Of a stretch of DNA of 45,458 nt, positions 8,430-17,428 are shown in pieces. A program made the position numbers and the translations under genes. The notes beneath the pieces are model-generated. The model did not search any database. It was given only the letters and a program-made list of their open reading frames with translations, and was not told where the DNA came from. Source of the DNA: Frankia sp. AiPs1 (lineage in GTDB: Bacteria > Actinomycetota > Actinomycetes > Frankiales > Frankiaceae); NCBI RefSeq assembly GCF_023716945.1, contig NZ_JAMQQF010000007.1:1-45458 (forward strand). The letters are read 5' to 3'. Each line of letters opens with the position of its first letter. Position 1 is the stretch's first letter.

Positions 8430-9516
8430 CGGCACCGACGGTGGGAACGCGCCGGGTCGTGATGATCTCGGTGTAACTCATGACGGTCGGGGCGGCGGGA
8501 AGGCGCAGTCCAACGGGCGGTTGCGTGATGACCTGTTCGATGGTCAGCGGTACACCAGTGTCGGAGAAGATCACATACTCGGTGGCGAGGCTGGGCTGGT
8601 CAGAGACCACCAGGCCGACCGCATGACCGGGCCGGCCGGCGTGGTCGCGAACCGGCCCCACGTCGAAGACGCCAGGGACCATGGCGAGGGCCTCGTACAG
8701 CGCGGCGTTCTGGGCCGGGCTCGTCAGGCCAGAACGCAGGTCGCTCAGGACGTTGGACGAGATCGAGGTGTCGCTGGGGTAATCGACTGTCGCGGCACGG
8801 GTCTTCAGCCTCGCCACCAGCTGCGCGGGGTCGGTGGGAGTCAGGGCCGGATCGAAGTCCCGGGGCACCGGTGGCCGGTCGGACCTGCCCCCGAACCGGT
8901 CGTCGTCGAAGGGAGTCGGACCGCCGACGTCCCCGCCGGCACGGTCGATCTGCTGGATGTACCGGTCGGTCCGCGTCATCCCATCGTGGTCACGCCACAG
9001 GTCCGTGATCGTCGTGCGGGCGGTGGTCGTCGCCTTGCGGCGGGCGACCGTGACGTCGAGCCCGTAGGTCTGAATGCGGGCATAGCGGACCGGGCCCGTC
9101 CCGGGTTGCACGCCGTCCCGCTGCCCGCGGGCGGCATCCGTCAACGCCACCACGGCACGCTTATGATCACCAGTTGTGGCGGTGAGGAGCGGCGTGGGCA
9201 GCAGGGGGGCGGCTGCGGCCGTGTTGGGTGTTCGCACGGCCGTCCATCCCACCAGCACACCCGCGATCAGCAGGACGGTGGCCGCCGCGGCCAGAATCCC
9301 CCTCCGGCTCGGGGCAGAGCCCCGGCTGAACGACACCCCGCGTCGGCGGGGTCGCGCGGGCGGGTCGGCCATCAGCAGGGCAAGCCTGCGCTCCCCTTCC
9401 CGCTGCTCGACGGCGCTGAGCGGATGGTCTGCCACCGGGTTGGCGGCGCTGAGAAGCGCCCGCACAACAGCAGGATCGTCCTCGGTGCCGCCACGATCGA
9501 TGCGGTCGGACATCAT
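8422..9516 (-). CDS. CU044_5270-family membrane protein (sigma-factor partner)
   Basis: A 364-residue protein with an Arg-rich cytoplasmic N-terminus (1-72), one transmembrane helix (about 73-92) and a large extracellular part. This layout and its position after an ECF sigma gene match the actinobacterial CU044_5270 family, often thought to act like an anti-sigma or signalling partner; the function is not established. The start is the first ATG of ATGATG at 9516, overlapping the sigma stop, so the pair is translationally coupled. The 3' end lies beside the IS graveyard but appears complete. Confidence 0.75.
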   Translation of the reverse strand: MMSDRIDRGGTEDDPAVVRALLSAANPVADHPLSAVEQREGERRLALLMADPPARPRRRGVSFSRGSAPSRRGILAAAATVLLIAGVLVGWTAVRTPNTAAAAPLLPTPLLTATTGDHKRAVVALTDAARGQRDGVQPGTGPVRYARIQTYGLDVTVARRKATTTARTTITDLWRDHDGMTRTDRYIQQIDRAGGDVGGPTPFDDDRFGGRSDRPPVPRDFDPALTPTDPAQLVARLKTRAATVDYPSDTSISSNVLSDLRSGLTSPAQNAALYEALAMVPGVFDVGPVRDHAGRPGHAVGLVVSDQPSLATEYVIFSDTGVPLTIEQVITQPPVGLRLPAAPTVMSYTEIITTRRVPTVGAVT

Positions 9517-10088
9517 GACCTTTCCCTGGCAGTGAGTGGGGGCGTGGGTTCGGGGATGACCGGTGTCGAGGCAGCGTCGGCCAGGGCCGTCTCGAGACGG
9601 CTCCGGGCACGATGCAGGCGGACCTTTGCCGTGGTGGTGGACACGGCCAGGGCCACGGCCAGGCCAGAAAGGTCCAGCCCCTCCCACCCGGCGAGCTGCA
9701 GAATCTCCCGGTCGTTCTGAGAAAGCCGTTTCAACGCCTGCCAGGCGAGGTCTTTGCGTATCGCCTCGTCCGCGACGTCCTCGTCGGTCAGGGTCGCCGG
9801 GCTTCCCAGCGCGAACCCGAGGAACCGGGCTTCAAGCCGTGTCCGACGAACTCCCGCGCGACGCTGGTTACGCACGACGTTGCCAGCGATCCCATACAGC
9901 CACGGCCGGACCTCCGCCGAGACGGTGGGGCTGCGCCCCCAGTGCCGCCAGGCCGCGAGGAAGGTCTCCGAGACCACATCCCAGGCGGCCTCGTCGTCAC
10001 CCAGGCGTCGCTGCGCGAACCGCAGGACCGCCCCGTGGTGCTCCCGGAACAGCGCCTCGAACGAGGGCATGTGCGAACTGACAGGCAC
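9513..10088 (-). CDS. ECF-type RNA polymerase sigma factor
   Basis: A 191-residue two-domain sigma factor. Sigma-2 is seen in FEALFREHHGAVLRFAQRRL and the AEVRPWLYGIAGNVVRNQRR segment; sigma-4 in RLSQNDREILQLAGWEGLDL and VSTTTAKVRLHRARSRL (helix-turn-helix). I chose GTG at 10088 because GGAAGGA lies 8 nt upstream, whereas ATG at 10070 has no ribosome site. It is coupled to the membrane protein at 8422-9516, which probably modulates it. A candidate autoregulated promoter lies at about 10126-10149. Confidence 0.85.
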   Translation of the reverse strand: MPVSSHMPSFEALFREHHGAVLRFAQRRLGDDEAAWDVVSETFLAAWRHWGRSPTVSAEVRPWLYGIAGNVVRNQRRAGVRRTRLEARFLGFALGSPATLTDEDVADEAIRKDLAWQALKRLSQNDREILQLAGWEGLDLSGLAVALAVSTTTAKVRLHRARSRLETALADAASTPVIPEPTPPLTARERS

Positions 10089-10123
10089 AGGGACAGTCCT
10101 TCCGCAGGGGCGTCGTCCTGTAT

Positions 10124-10149
10124 ATGTCCCGCACCCCCGCGCGGTTACA
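10124..10149 (-). promoter_or_regulatory. Candidate ECF-dependent promoter
   Basis: Minus-strand TGTAACC (10149-10143) followed about 16 nt later by a GACATATA-like element resembles ECF promoters that carry an AAC motif at -35. It lies 40-60 nt before the sigma start, consistent with autoregulation. The rest of 10150-10550 shows no gene; it holds the flank of the IS110 fragment. Confidence 0.3.
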
Positions 10150-10550
10150 TCCCCACCAAGATTTTTCGCCCGGCCGGCAGGCCACTGGGACTCTTCTCTT
10201 CCGTAGTTCCTCGCGGGCAACGCCACACTGCCCGTGCTGACGTCTCGCGCGGCTCTGTTCCGCCGCCGGCCCTACGGATCTGTGAGTGTGTCGTTGCGGT
10301 GCTCCCGGGTGGAGTGCCTTCAGGCTCGGTGCCGGTGACCCCGGCGTGACTCGCTACGGATCCGGCCGCTGCGGCGTGCCTTGCCTTTGACCTGTCCGTC
10401 GGGGTTGCCGGTACCGGCCTGGCCCACCAGTTGGCCTGATCAGAAGCCTGTCCGCCCGCGAGGCGTGACCCGTCACAGATGTGCCGCTCGGTGACTCCAC
10501 CCAGGCCGGTACCGACGTTGACCCGTCCGCCGTGAGAAAGGACCAGGCCG

Positions 10551-11035
10551 GTGCCCATGCTGGCAGAACACTGCGACGCCGTCGTCGGTATCGACACCCA
10601 CCGCGACACCCACCAGGCAGAACTCGCCCTGCCGACCAGCTCCCCGGTCGCGACCTGCACCATCAGCAACGACAGCACCGGTTTCGCCCGCCTCCTCGCC
10701 TGGATCACCGACCACGCCCCCGGACCACGTGTCGTCGTCTCCATCGAGGGAATCCGCAGCTACGGCGGCGGTCTGACCCGCGCCCTGACCGCCGCCGGCC
10801 TGTTCGTCATCGAGTGCGAGCAGCCCCACCGCACCGTCCGGCGCGGCAAAGGGAAATCCGACCCCGTCGACGCGCACCTCGCCGTCCTGGCCGCACTCCG
10901 CCTCGACACCGGCAAACTCCCCGTCCCCCGCGCCGACGGCGACCGCGAGGCCCTCGGATCCTGCTGGGTGCCCGCCACGACCTCACCGTCACCAACACCG
11001 CGCAGACCAACCGGCTGCGTGCCCTACTGCTTGTA
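10551..11035 (+). pseudogene. IS110-family transposase, N-terminal half
   Basis: It encodes the RuvC-like DEDD domain: Asp in VVGIDTHRDTHQ, Glu in VVSIEGIRSYG, and Asp-Asp in KSDPVDAHLA. Start is GTG 10551 or ATG 10557 behind AAAGGA. Near 10960 a one-base loss shifts the frame; the other frame continues with HDLTVTNTAQTNRLRALLL. At 11035 it is cut by the left inverted repeat of the rve-type IS. The C-terminal transposase domain is absent here. Confidence 0.85.
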
Positions 11036-12214
11036 GGGTGCCAGAAGTCGGCCACCGGCGTTGACCTGGGGTTTTAGGCGGCTCGTTCGTATTCGTTGAT
11101 CAGGCCGCCGAGGACGGGCTGGCGTTTGATCCGTTCCTGGGTCAGGTCTGCGACGGGGTGGTCGGGCCGTGGTGGTTGAAGGTCGCGGCTGCGGTGGGGT
11201 CGTCGTCCGTTGTAGTGGGCTGCGTACTCGGCCAGGACGGTGCGCAGGTGTCGTTCGCCGAAGAACAGCATTCGGTCGGTGACCTCGGTCCGGACTGCGC
11301 GGACGAACCGTTCGGCGTAGGCGTTCGCCCGGGGGGTTCGGGGCGGGATCTTGACGGTGGTGATGCCGGCGTCGGCGAGGACCGCGTCGAACGATGCGGT
11401 GAATTGTCCGGCGCGGTCGCGGACCAGGAACTGGAAGTCGGCTGCTCGGTCACCGAGGTCCATGAGGAGGTTCCGGATCTGTTGGGTGGTCCACGATCCG
11501 TCCGGGTGGGCGGTGACTCCGAGGATGTGGACGGAGCGGGAGTCGACCTCTATGACAAAGAAGCAGTACAGACGCCGCAGCGTCACCGCGCAATCCACGT
11601 GGAAAAAGTCCACCGCCAGCATCGTCGACGCCTGCGTACGTAGGAACTGCCGCCACGTCGTGTCGGTCTGCCGCCTGGGCGCAGGGGGCAGCCCCAGAGA
11701 CGTCAGGACCCGGCGGATCGTGGATGTGCTCACCCGGTGGCCGAGCTTGAGTAGCTCACCCTGGATCCGCCGGTAGCCCCATGTCGTGTTCTCGGTCGCG
11801 AGTCGTTTGATGAGGGTCGCGATCTCCTTGCTGACCGGTGGCCGTCCGGTCCGGTGCGGGTGGGTCCATTTCTTTGTGATCAGACGGCGGTGCCACCGTA
11901 GGACGGTGCCGGGGGTGACGAGCAGGTGGGCTCGCAGCGTCCTGGGCAGGAGTCGGATCAGCGCGGCGAGAATCGTCCGGTCCGTCCAGTCCAACCGCAG
12001 CTTGGGCTGGGTACGGTGCAGCACTGCGACCTCATGCCGCAGCACGAGCAGCTCGATGTCCTTCGACGCCGACGAGCGGCTGAGGAGAACCAGCCAGCCA
12101 CAGACCCGAACGAAGATCAGGTACAGCAGGCGTACGGACATAGCTGACCATCATGCCGACAGTCGCACCGTCGCATCAGCCCAGCCCATGGGCCCAGGCC
12201 GACTTTTGGCACCC
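11036..12214 (-). mobile_element. Complete rve-type insertion sequence (1179 bp)
   Basis: The ends are 18-bp inverted repeats with one mismatch: GGGTGCCAGAAGTCGGCC at 11036-11053 and the complement of GGGTGCCAAAAGTCGGCC at 12197-12214. The element carries one intact transposase gene and has inserted in, or next to, the IS110 remnant. I see no convincing target duplication. Confidence 0.85.
11074..12141 (-). CDS. Integrase core (rve) transposase
   Basis: An intact 355-residue DDE transposase of the IS3/IS481-like group. The N-terminal hydrophobic helix and helix-turn-helix region (about 50-110) are followed by HTH segment TWGYRRIQGELLKLGHRVS and the rve domain with Asp in MLAVDFFHVDCAV, Asp in LVRDRAGQF and Glu in NAYAERFVRAVRTE. 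A C-terminal YNGRRPHRSRDLQPP motif is typical. ATG at 12141. It lies inside matching terminal repeats, so the element may be active. Confidence 0.9.
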   Translation of the reverse strand: MSVRLLYLIFVRVCGWLVLLSRSSASKDIELLVLRHEVAVLHRTQPKLRLDWTDRTILAALIRLLPRTLRAHLLVTPGTVLRWHRRLITKKWTHPHRTGRPPVSKEIATLIKRLATENTTWGYRRIQGELLKLGHRVSTSTIRRVLTSLGLPPAPRRQTDTTWRQFLRTQASTMLAVDFFHVDCAVTLRRLYCFFVIEVDSRSVHILGVTAHPDGSWTTQQIRNLLMDLGDRAADFQFLVRDRAGQFTASFDAVLADAGITTVKIPPRTPRANAYAERFVRAVRTEVTDRMLFFGERHLRTVLAEYAAHYNGRRPHRSRDLQPPRPDHPVADLTQERIKRQPVLGGLINEYERAA

Positions 12215-12379
12215 AACAAGTGAGTTCCAGGAGACCAATCAGCGCACGTCTCGACGCGGCCATGGTCCGGGCCGCGGTCACGAGTGCCTCGCCGATCGCA
12301 TGGGACCCTGGTCGTGACGCCGATCCCGAGAGAGCACGGGCGTGCAGTTCCTGATCTTTGTGGCCCCCTCCGGGCAGCC
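12215..12379. other. Segment between two IS elements, no gene seen
   Basis: 165 bp between the rve-type IS and IS6 copy 2. It does not resume the IS110 reading frame from before 11036, so the insertion was accompanied by deletion or rearrangement. A minus-strand open stretch exists but I recognise nothing in it. Confidence 0.4.
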
Positions 12380-13203
12380 GGCGCTGTTGTATGGGCGATG
12401 TCCGCCTTCGCGTGGCTGCCGACCGGTCATGATCAGAGGATGCGTCGACGTCGTGTCCGTGCCCCGGTCCCAACGTCGGAGTTCTCCGGGTTCCGGTTCC
12501 CGCCGGAGGTGATCGTGCTGACGGTGCCGGTGGTACTTGCGGTTCGCGCTGTCCTACCGGGACGTCGAGGAGCTGCTCGCCGAACGCGGCCTCGAGGTCG
12601 ATCACGTCACGATCTACCGGTGGGTGCGGCGCTTCACGCCGTTTCTCGTTGACGCGGCCCGGCCATGTCGGCACCGTCCTGGTGACCGGTGGTTCGTCGA
12701 CGAAACCTATGTGAAGGTCGCCGGCCGCTGGACCTATCTCTACCGTGCTGTTGACCAGTACGGACAGGTCATCGTTGTCCTGGCCAGCACCCGCCGTGAT
12801 CAGGCCGCCGCCCGCCGGTTCTTCATCCGGGCGCTGTCCCATGGCCGGCGGCCGGTCGAGGTCACCACCGACAAGGCCCCCGTCTACCCCCGGCTCCTCG
12901 ACGAGCTCCTGCCCGAGGCCTGCCATGTCGACGCCGCGCGAGAGAACAACCGAATCGAAGCCGACCACAGCCGCCTGAAAGCCAGACTCCGGCCCATGCG
13001 CGGGCTGAAACGCCGGCGTTCTGCCCAGACGATCAGCGCAGGGCACGTGTTCGTGCAGAACATCCGCCGCGGCCACTACGAACTCGGAATCGACACCGAC
13101 CCGCACGCACAGCTCACAGCCGCGTTCACCGAGCTCACCCTCGCGATCTGATCACCAGCTCGACGGGGTCAACCATGCCTACCTTCCCACAATGCAACAG
13201 ACC
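12380..13203 (+). mobile_element. IS6-family insertion sequence (copy 2, 824 bp)
   Basis: The left end GGCGCTGTTGTAT (12380-12392) and right end (complement of GGTCTGTTGCATT, 13191-13203) are imperfect inverted repeats typical of actinobacterial IS6 elements. The size is right for the family. It truncates a kdpE gene on its right. Flanking octamers differ (gggcagcc and cctgcgag), so no target duplication remains. Confidence 0.8.
12398..13151 (+). pseudogene. IS6-family transposase with one frameshift
   Basis: Starts at ATG 12398 (MSAFAWLPTG) and, compared with copy 1, has one extra base near 12525 that breaks the frame just after FRFPPEVIVL. The remaining frame is long: EELLAERGLEVDHVTIYRWV, then catalytic Asp in RWFVDETYVK, Asp in TTDKAP and Glu in NNRIEADH. 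All DDE residues are present, so only the frameshift prevents activity unless frameshifting restores it. Confidence 0.85.
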
Positions 13204-13501
13204 CCTGCGAGACGGTATCGGGGATGTCTCCCCGGAGGGGCCGGCGGTGGCCGGAGACGGGCCGGCCGGTCTGCGTCTCACTCCGACGGAATGGCGATTG
13301 TTGGAAGCCCTTGCCTGCCGTCCCGGCAGGCTCGTCAGTCACCGACAGCTTGTGAGGCAGGTTTGGGGACCCGGAATAGCCGAGGACAGCTCCTCCCTTC
13401 GACTTTATATCAACAAGTTGCGCCGCAAGCTCGGACCCGATCCTGCCCGGCCCCGTTACCTGACCACCGAACCCGGCATGGGCTACCGCTACCAGCCGTG
13501 A
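13204..13501 (+). pseudogene. kdpE: KdpE response-regulator DNA-binding domain, 5'-truncated
   Basis: About 98 residues of an OmpR-type winged helix: LTPTEWRLLEALACRPGRLV, then RQLVRQVWGP, LRLYINKLRRKLGPDP and TEPGMGYRYQP, very like the C-terminus of KdpE. The receiver domain and start are missing; the coding frame runs straight into the IS6 right end at 13203. KdpE controls the KdpFABC potassium pump with KdpD; none of those genes is here. It lies 10 bp from the convergent end of kup, so a potassium-related locus was disrupted. Confidence 0.85.
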
Positions 13502-13511
13502 CCGTCATCGG

Positions 13512-15479
13512 CTATATCTCGATGTGTGAGCCCATGATGACGGTGCGGTCGCCCGGGAGGCCGAAGTGTTGGGCGGCGTCTGCGGTGATGTGGGACGTGG
13601 CGATGAACAGCCGTTTGCGCCAGCGGGCCATGGTCGGCGCGTCCCCGGTCCTGAGCTCAATCTTGGACAGATAGAAGGACGCGTGGTCCAGGTCCAGCCG
13701 GCCCTCGGTGGTGTCCGGGTCGAGCATCCGCAGAGCGCCCAGCACGTCCGGTTTCTCCAGGTAGCCGAACCGGGCGGTGACGTGGCTGATGCCATCGTCG
13801 GCGTAGCCGAGGTCGTCCACGGCGATCCGCTGGTTCGCGGGGGCGCGAGGCACCGGCAGGGTCTCGACGGACAGGATCAGTACATGGTCGTGGCGCACGT
13901 GGTTGTGCTCGACGTTGGCCCGCAGCGCCAGTGGCGCGGTCTGCTTGCCCCGGTTGAGGAACACCGCCGTGCCCCGCACCCGAACCGCGCGGAACGTGTT
14001 GGTGCGCAGGTGGTCGACGAACTCGCGCAGCGATCCCTCGCGCCGTTGCCGCCGCGCGGTGACGATCTGTCGGCCGCGCTGCCAGGTCGTCATGACCGTG
14101 AACGCTGTCAGGGCGATGAGCAGCGGCAGCCACGCGCCGTGGACGAGTTTGGTCAGGTTGGCCGCGACGAACAGGAGATCGACCAACAGCAGCACGCTCG
14201 CCCCCAGTCCGAGCAGCCATCCCGGCGTGTGCCACTTCCACCGGGCGAGGTAGAAGAACATCAGGGTGGTGATGGTGATAGTCCCCGTCACCGCCATGCC
14301 GAACGCGAACGCGAGGGCCGCGGAGCTGCGGAAGGCGAAGACCAGGGTGAGTACCGAGATCATCAGTAGCCAGTTGATCCACGGGACGTAGATCTGCCCG
14401 ATCGTGGACTCCGAGGTGTGAGTGACCCGCAGTCGAGGCAGGTAGCCGAGTTCCGCGGCCTGGGAGGCGACCGAGTATGCCCCGGTGATCACCGCTTGGG
14501 AAGCGATCACGGTTGCGGCGGTGGCCAGCAGGACGAGGGGCAGCCGCGCCCATCCCGGTGCCAGGAGGAAGAACGGGCTGCTGACGGTGTTCGGGTTTCC
14601 CAGGATCAGCGCCCCCTGGCCAAGGTAGCTGAGCGCACACGCGGGAAAAACCAGGAACAGCCAGGCCCGGCTGATCGCTGGGCGACCGAAGTGCCCCATG
14701 TCGGCGTACAACGCCTCGGCGCCGGTGACCGCCAGCACGACCGCCGCGAGAGCGAAGAACGCGGTACCGAAATGGTGGACCAGGAAACCGCCCGCGCAGG
14801 TTGGCGACAGTGCCCGGAGGATGGCCGGGTGCCGGACGATGCCGGACACCCCGAACGCGCCGATGGCGACAAACCATACGATCATCACGGGTCCGAATAT
14901 CCGGCCGACCGCGGCGGTGCCCCACCGCTGCACGAGGAACAGCACCACAATGATCACCGCGGTGGTCGGCACAACCACCTCCTTCAGCGACGGACGCAGC
15001 ACCTTGACGCCCTCCACGGCGGACAGCACCGAAATGGCCGGAGTGATCATGCTGTCGCCGAAGAACAGCGCCGCGCCGAAAAGGCCCAGGGCGGCCAGTA
15101 CCGCGGTGGTCTGCGGGCCTCGTTGCGTTCCCATCCGGCGCAGCAGGGTGATCAGCGCCATGATGCCGCCCTCGCCGTCGTTGTCGGCGCGCATCGCCAG
15201 CAGCACGTAGGTGACCGTCACGATGATCATCACCGACCAGAACACCAGGGACACCACGCCGAACACGTTGTCCGTACCGACGGGGACGGGATGTGGGTCG
15301 CTCGGGTTGAACACGGTCTGCAGGGTGTAGATCGGGCTGGTTCCGATGTCGCCGAACACGACACCGAGCGCACCGACGACCAGCGCGAGCCGCACCACCT
15401 CACGCGACTGCGGACCGTGGGCCGCCGACGTTACCGCCGATCCGGCGGGCGGTGCCGTCCGCCGCTGCCGATCCGTCAC
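13512..15479 (-). CDS. kup: KUP-family potassium transporter
   Basis: A 655-residue potassium uptake protein. It has the hallmark GDIGTSPIYTLQ (about 43-54), an acidic motif RADNDGEGGIMAL, GDSMITPAISVLSAVEG, about 12 membrane helices up to residue 450, and a soluble C-terminal domain. It takes up K+ with protons. GTG at 15479 is preferred: GGGAGGGG is 5 nt upstream and a further GTG at 15497 lacks a site. It is convergent with the kdpE relic. Family length is about 600-680, so it is full length. Confidence 0.93.
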   Translation of the reverse strand: MTDRQRRTAPPAGSAVTSAAHGPQSREVVRLALVVGALGVVFGDIGTSPIYTLQTVFNPSDPHPVPVGTDNVFGVVSLVFWSVMIIVTVTYVLLAMRADNDGEGGIMALITLLRRMGTQRGPQTTAVLAALGLFGAALFFGDSMITPAISVLSAVEGVKVLRPSLKEVVVPTTAVIIVVLFLVQRWGTAAVGRIFGPVMIVWFVAIGAFGVSGIVRHPAILRALSPTCAGGFLVHHFGTAFFALAAVVLAVTGAEALYADMGHFGRPAISRAWLFLVFPACALSYLGQGALILGNPNTVSSPFFLLAPGWARLPLVLLATAATVIASQAVITGAYSVASQAAELGYLPRLRVTHTSESTIGQIYVPWINWLLMISVLTLVFAFRSSAALAFAFGMAVTGTITITTLMFFYLARWKWHTPGWLLGLGASVLLLVDLLFVAANLTKLVHGAWLPLLIALTAFTVMTTWQRGRQIVTARRQRREGSLREFVDHLRTNTFRAVRVRGTAVFLNRGKQTAPLALRANVEHNHVRHDHVLILSVETLPVPRAPANQRIAVDDLGYADDGISHVTARFGYLEKPDVLGALRMLDPDTTEGRLDLDHASFYLSKIELRTGDAPTMARWRKRLFIATSHITADAAQHFGLPGDRTVIMGSHIEI

Positions 15480-15739
15480 GACACCCCTCCCGAGCACCTG
15501 CGACCGCCAGCACCCCCACCGGACGGTACCCCCGTGACCTCGACGACCCCCGAGTGGAGTCCACAGACATGGTGTACGGAGTGTGATCTTCTAGAAACTC
15601 ACCGGAGTGGCGGTTCGTGACGTAAAGCGACCACCGCGTGATCCTTTTCGGGAACAGCGAAGAACTCGGCGAGGAGGAAACGCGATGGCCGTGCGTCTGA
15701 CTGTGACTGACGCCGAGGGGTTCGGCAGGGCCCTCCTGC

Positions 15740-15990
15740 GCGGAGCCGGAGGTGTTCGGGCTGGTGGCCTCGGACCCGACAGTGTCGTGGGTGGTCGACC
15801 GGCTGGCCGCCGACGCGGACGGGGCGCTGGCGGCGGTCGACCGGGCACGGGCCGGGTGTGGGCGGCGGCGGGCTGCCGCGCTCCGACCATCGGGTGTCGG
15901 CGGACGACCCACTGGTTGTAGACCTCGACGCCACCCTGGTCGCTGCGCGCTCGGAGAAGGATGCCTCGCAGCTCACTCCGGGAGCCGCCC
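15740..15990 (+). pseudogene. IS1380-family transposase remnant
   Basis: Two frames together give FGLVASDPTVSWVVDRLAAD, ALAAVDRARA and, after a frameshift near 15860, HRVSADDPLVVDLDATLVAA and RSEKDA. This is the N-terminal half of an IS1380 transposase around the first catalytic Asp (DLDAT). Similarity stops near 15975. A candidate ATG with GAGGAG lies at 15685 but its product does not match well. The preceding 15480-15684 holds no other recognisable gene. Confidence 0.7.
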
Positions 15991-16068
15991 TTCATCGAGG
16001 CTTCGTGAAGCAGTCGATGGTCGCGGCCAGATCCCTTCCGCTGTTGCTAGGCGGTGGTCGGCAGGGAC

Positions 16069-16932
16069 TCAAAGTTGCCGCCAGCATGATCGACTTCTAT
16101 CGCAGAATGCACGTCGATGGTTGGGATCGGTTCGTAGCTGTGCGACGAGACCGCGGGCTCTGCGGGCACCGATATGGAGGCGTCTGCGGAGGGTTTCAGT
16201 GGATATTGGTCGGCGGTAGGTCTGCCAGTGGAGGGCGTCCTCGACGCGGGCCCGATCGAGAAGATCCTGATCGGATGCACGCCCCTGTTGTTCGCGACGG
16301 CCAGCCCGGGTCGCTTCCCGTGGACGCGGCACCGGATAGGCCACCGCCAGCGGATCTGGCTGCCTGGCATGACCTGCTGCGGGCATAGTTCGGCTCCAGA
16401 TTGCCGACGTCGGATCCTGCTTGTCGCTGTTCGTGGTGATCTGCAGGGCGTGGAGGAGGCCGGGTCCGATGTGGGACCAGCCGATGAGTAGGCAGCAGCC
16501 GACGGCGTCGAAGGAGGCGCGGCCGTAGTGTCCTTCGATGATCGGTTCTGCGGTGTTGAGGGCGAGGGTGACGAGGCTGCAGAAGATCAGGAGGCGTTGC
16601 GCGGGTCGGATCTGCTCTCGGCTGGCGCCGGCGAGGGCGAGCTGACGTGTGGCGACGAGCAGGGCAACGACGGAGAGATCGACTGCGGGGGCGACCAGTG
16701 GGGCGATGTAGGCGGGGACGCCGAGTCGGATGCCCAGCGCCCAGACGTTCCCCAGCCCGAACAGGAAACTCAGAGCGACGACGGCGGTGATCAGGATGGT
16801 CACCGCATGGAGCGCGATTCGCTGGCCGCCGAGAGGAAGTGGAGACGCAGATGCCGCGGGAGCCCCTGGCACATTGATCGTGTCTGGCCGGGTCTCGTCG
16901 GCTTGAACGGTCGGCGTGTGGGTATTGGTCAT
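16069..16932 (-). CDS. DUF2637 membrane protein (integrative-element type)
   Basis: A 287-residue protein. A polar N-terminus leads to four likely membrane helices (about 42-160) with FGLGNVWALGIRLGVPAYIA, PLVAPAVDLSVVALLVATRQ and LNTAEPIIEGHYGRASFDAV, the pattern of the actinobacterial DUF2637 family often found in integrative conjugative elements and near plasmid-spread genes. The C-terminus (about 235-275, ISTETLRRRLHIGARRARGL) looks like a helix-turn-helix. The start is ATG 16932 with a weak GGGG site. No integrase, FtsK/TraB-like pump or att site is near, so it looks like a leftover of a lost element. Confidence 0.65.
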   Translation of the reverse strand: MTNTHTPTVQADETRPDTINVPGAPAASASPLPLGGQRIALHAVTILITAVVALSFLFGLGNVWALGIRLGVPAYIAPLVAPAVDLSVVALLVATRQLALAGASREQIRPAQRLLIFCSLVTLALNTAEPIIEGHYGRASFDAVGCCLLIGWSHIGPGLLHALQITTNSDKQDPTSAIWSRTMPAAGHARQPDPLAVAYPVPRPREATRAGRREQQGRASDQDLLDRARVEDALHWQTYRRPISTETLRRRLHIGARRARGLVAQLRTDPNHRRAFCDRSRSCWRQL

Positions 16933-17233
16933 CGGCGCGCCCCGTTTCCCGCCGTCAGGAGGGTGAGGTCGAAGACTTCACGGAGACCGATCATGTACTA
17001 ATGGGTCGAGTCCCCCCTCGGACACAACCTAGCAAGATCAACATGGTCTCTGAACTGCGCATATGGCCGTGGGGGTTCAACCACCCCGGCCGACACGGAC
17101 CACTACCCCACCTGTGCCTCTACCTGCGCGTATGTGAGCGCATGTATATGTAGTGTCGGTTTGGTGATGGCGGCTCGCCGCGGCATCGCCGCCCCATCCT
17201 CACGAGTCCAGGCGCCTGCGGGCGTGGTCGGTC
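16933..17233. other. Non-coding stretch, nothing recognised
   Basis: About 300 bp upstream of the DUF2637 gene. Two short stretches resemble a tRNA T-arm (17001-17016 and 17068-17090) but no cloverleaf can be completed. No ORF has family-like features. Confidence 0.4.
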
Positions 17234-17310
17234 GGCGCTGTTGCATCGGCTCGGCCTGTCGGCCTGTCGGGCATGATCGTGTGATGCATCGCCGTGTCGG
17301 TCCGCCTGTT
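17234..17310 (+). mobile_element. Solitary IS6-family left end
   Basis: GGCGCTGTTGCAT (17234-17246) matches the IS6 ends at 6311 and 12380. The next ~60 bp still align (catgatc near 17273, then gatgcatcg), corresponding to the transposase start, before similarity is lost. It is a third, mostly deleted copy. Confidence 0.6.
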
Positions 17311-17428
17311 GGGGCCGTAGCTCGATGTAGCCAGGTCGGCTGGACACTCGAGGCGCTCGCTCTGTCGCAGGCCTGTTGAGGCCGCTCGATGGCCAGCTTA
17401 CCCACCATAGGGCCAATGGTCACGTTAA

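Noticed and set aside
12117-13106. 329-residue minus-strand ORF
   Set aside because: Antisense to the IS6 transposase, which has clear DDE motifs on the plus strand.
12372-13211. 8-bp target duplication of IS6 copy 2
   Set aside because: gggcagcc and cctgcgag do not match.
15480-15684. c-di-AMP (ydaO) riboswitch before kup
   Set aside because: Such switches often precede kup in actinobacteria, but I could not find the paired, conserved core in this leader.
17001-17090. tRNA or att remnant (T-arm-like GGGGGTTCAACCACCCC)
   Set aside because: Only the arm is present; acceptor, D and anticodon arms cannot be formed.
17103-17423. Minus-strand 106-residue ORF
   Set aside because: No recognisable domain; crosses the IS6 solitary end.
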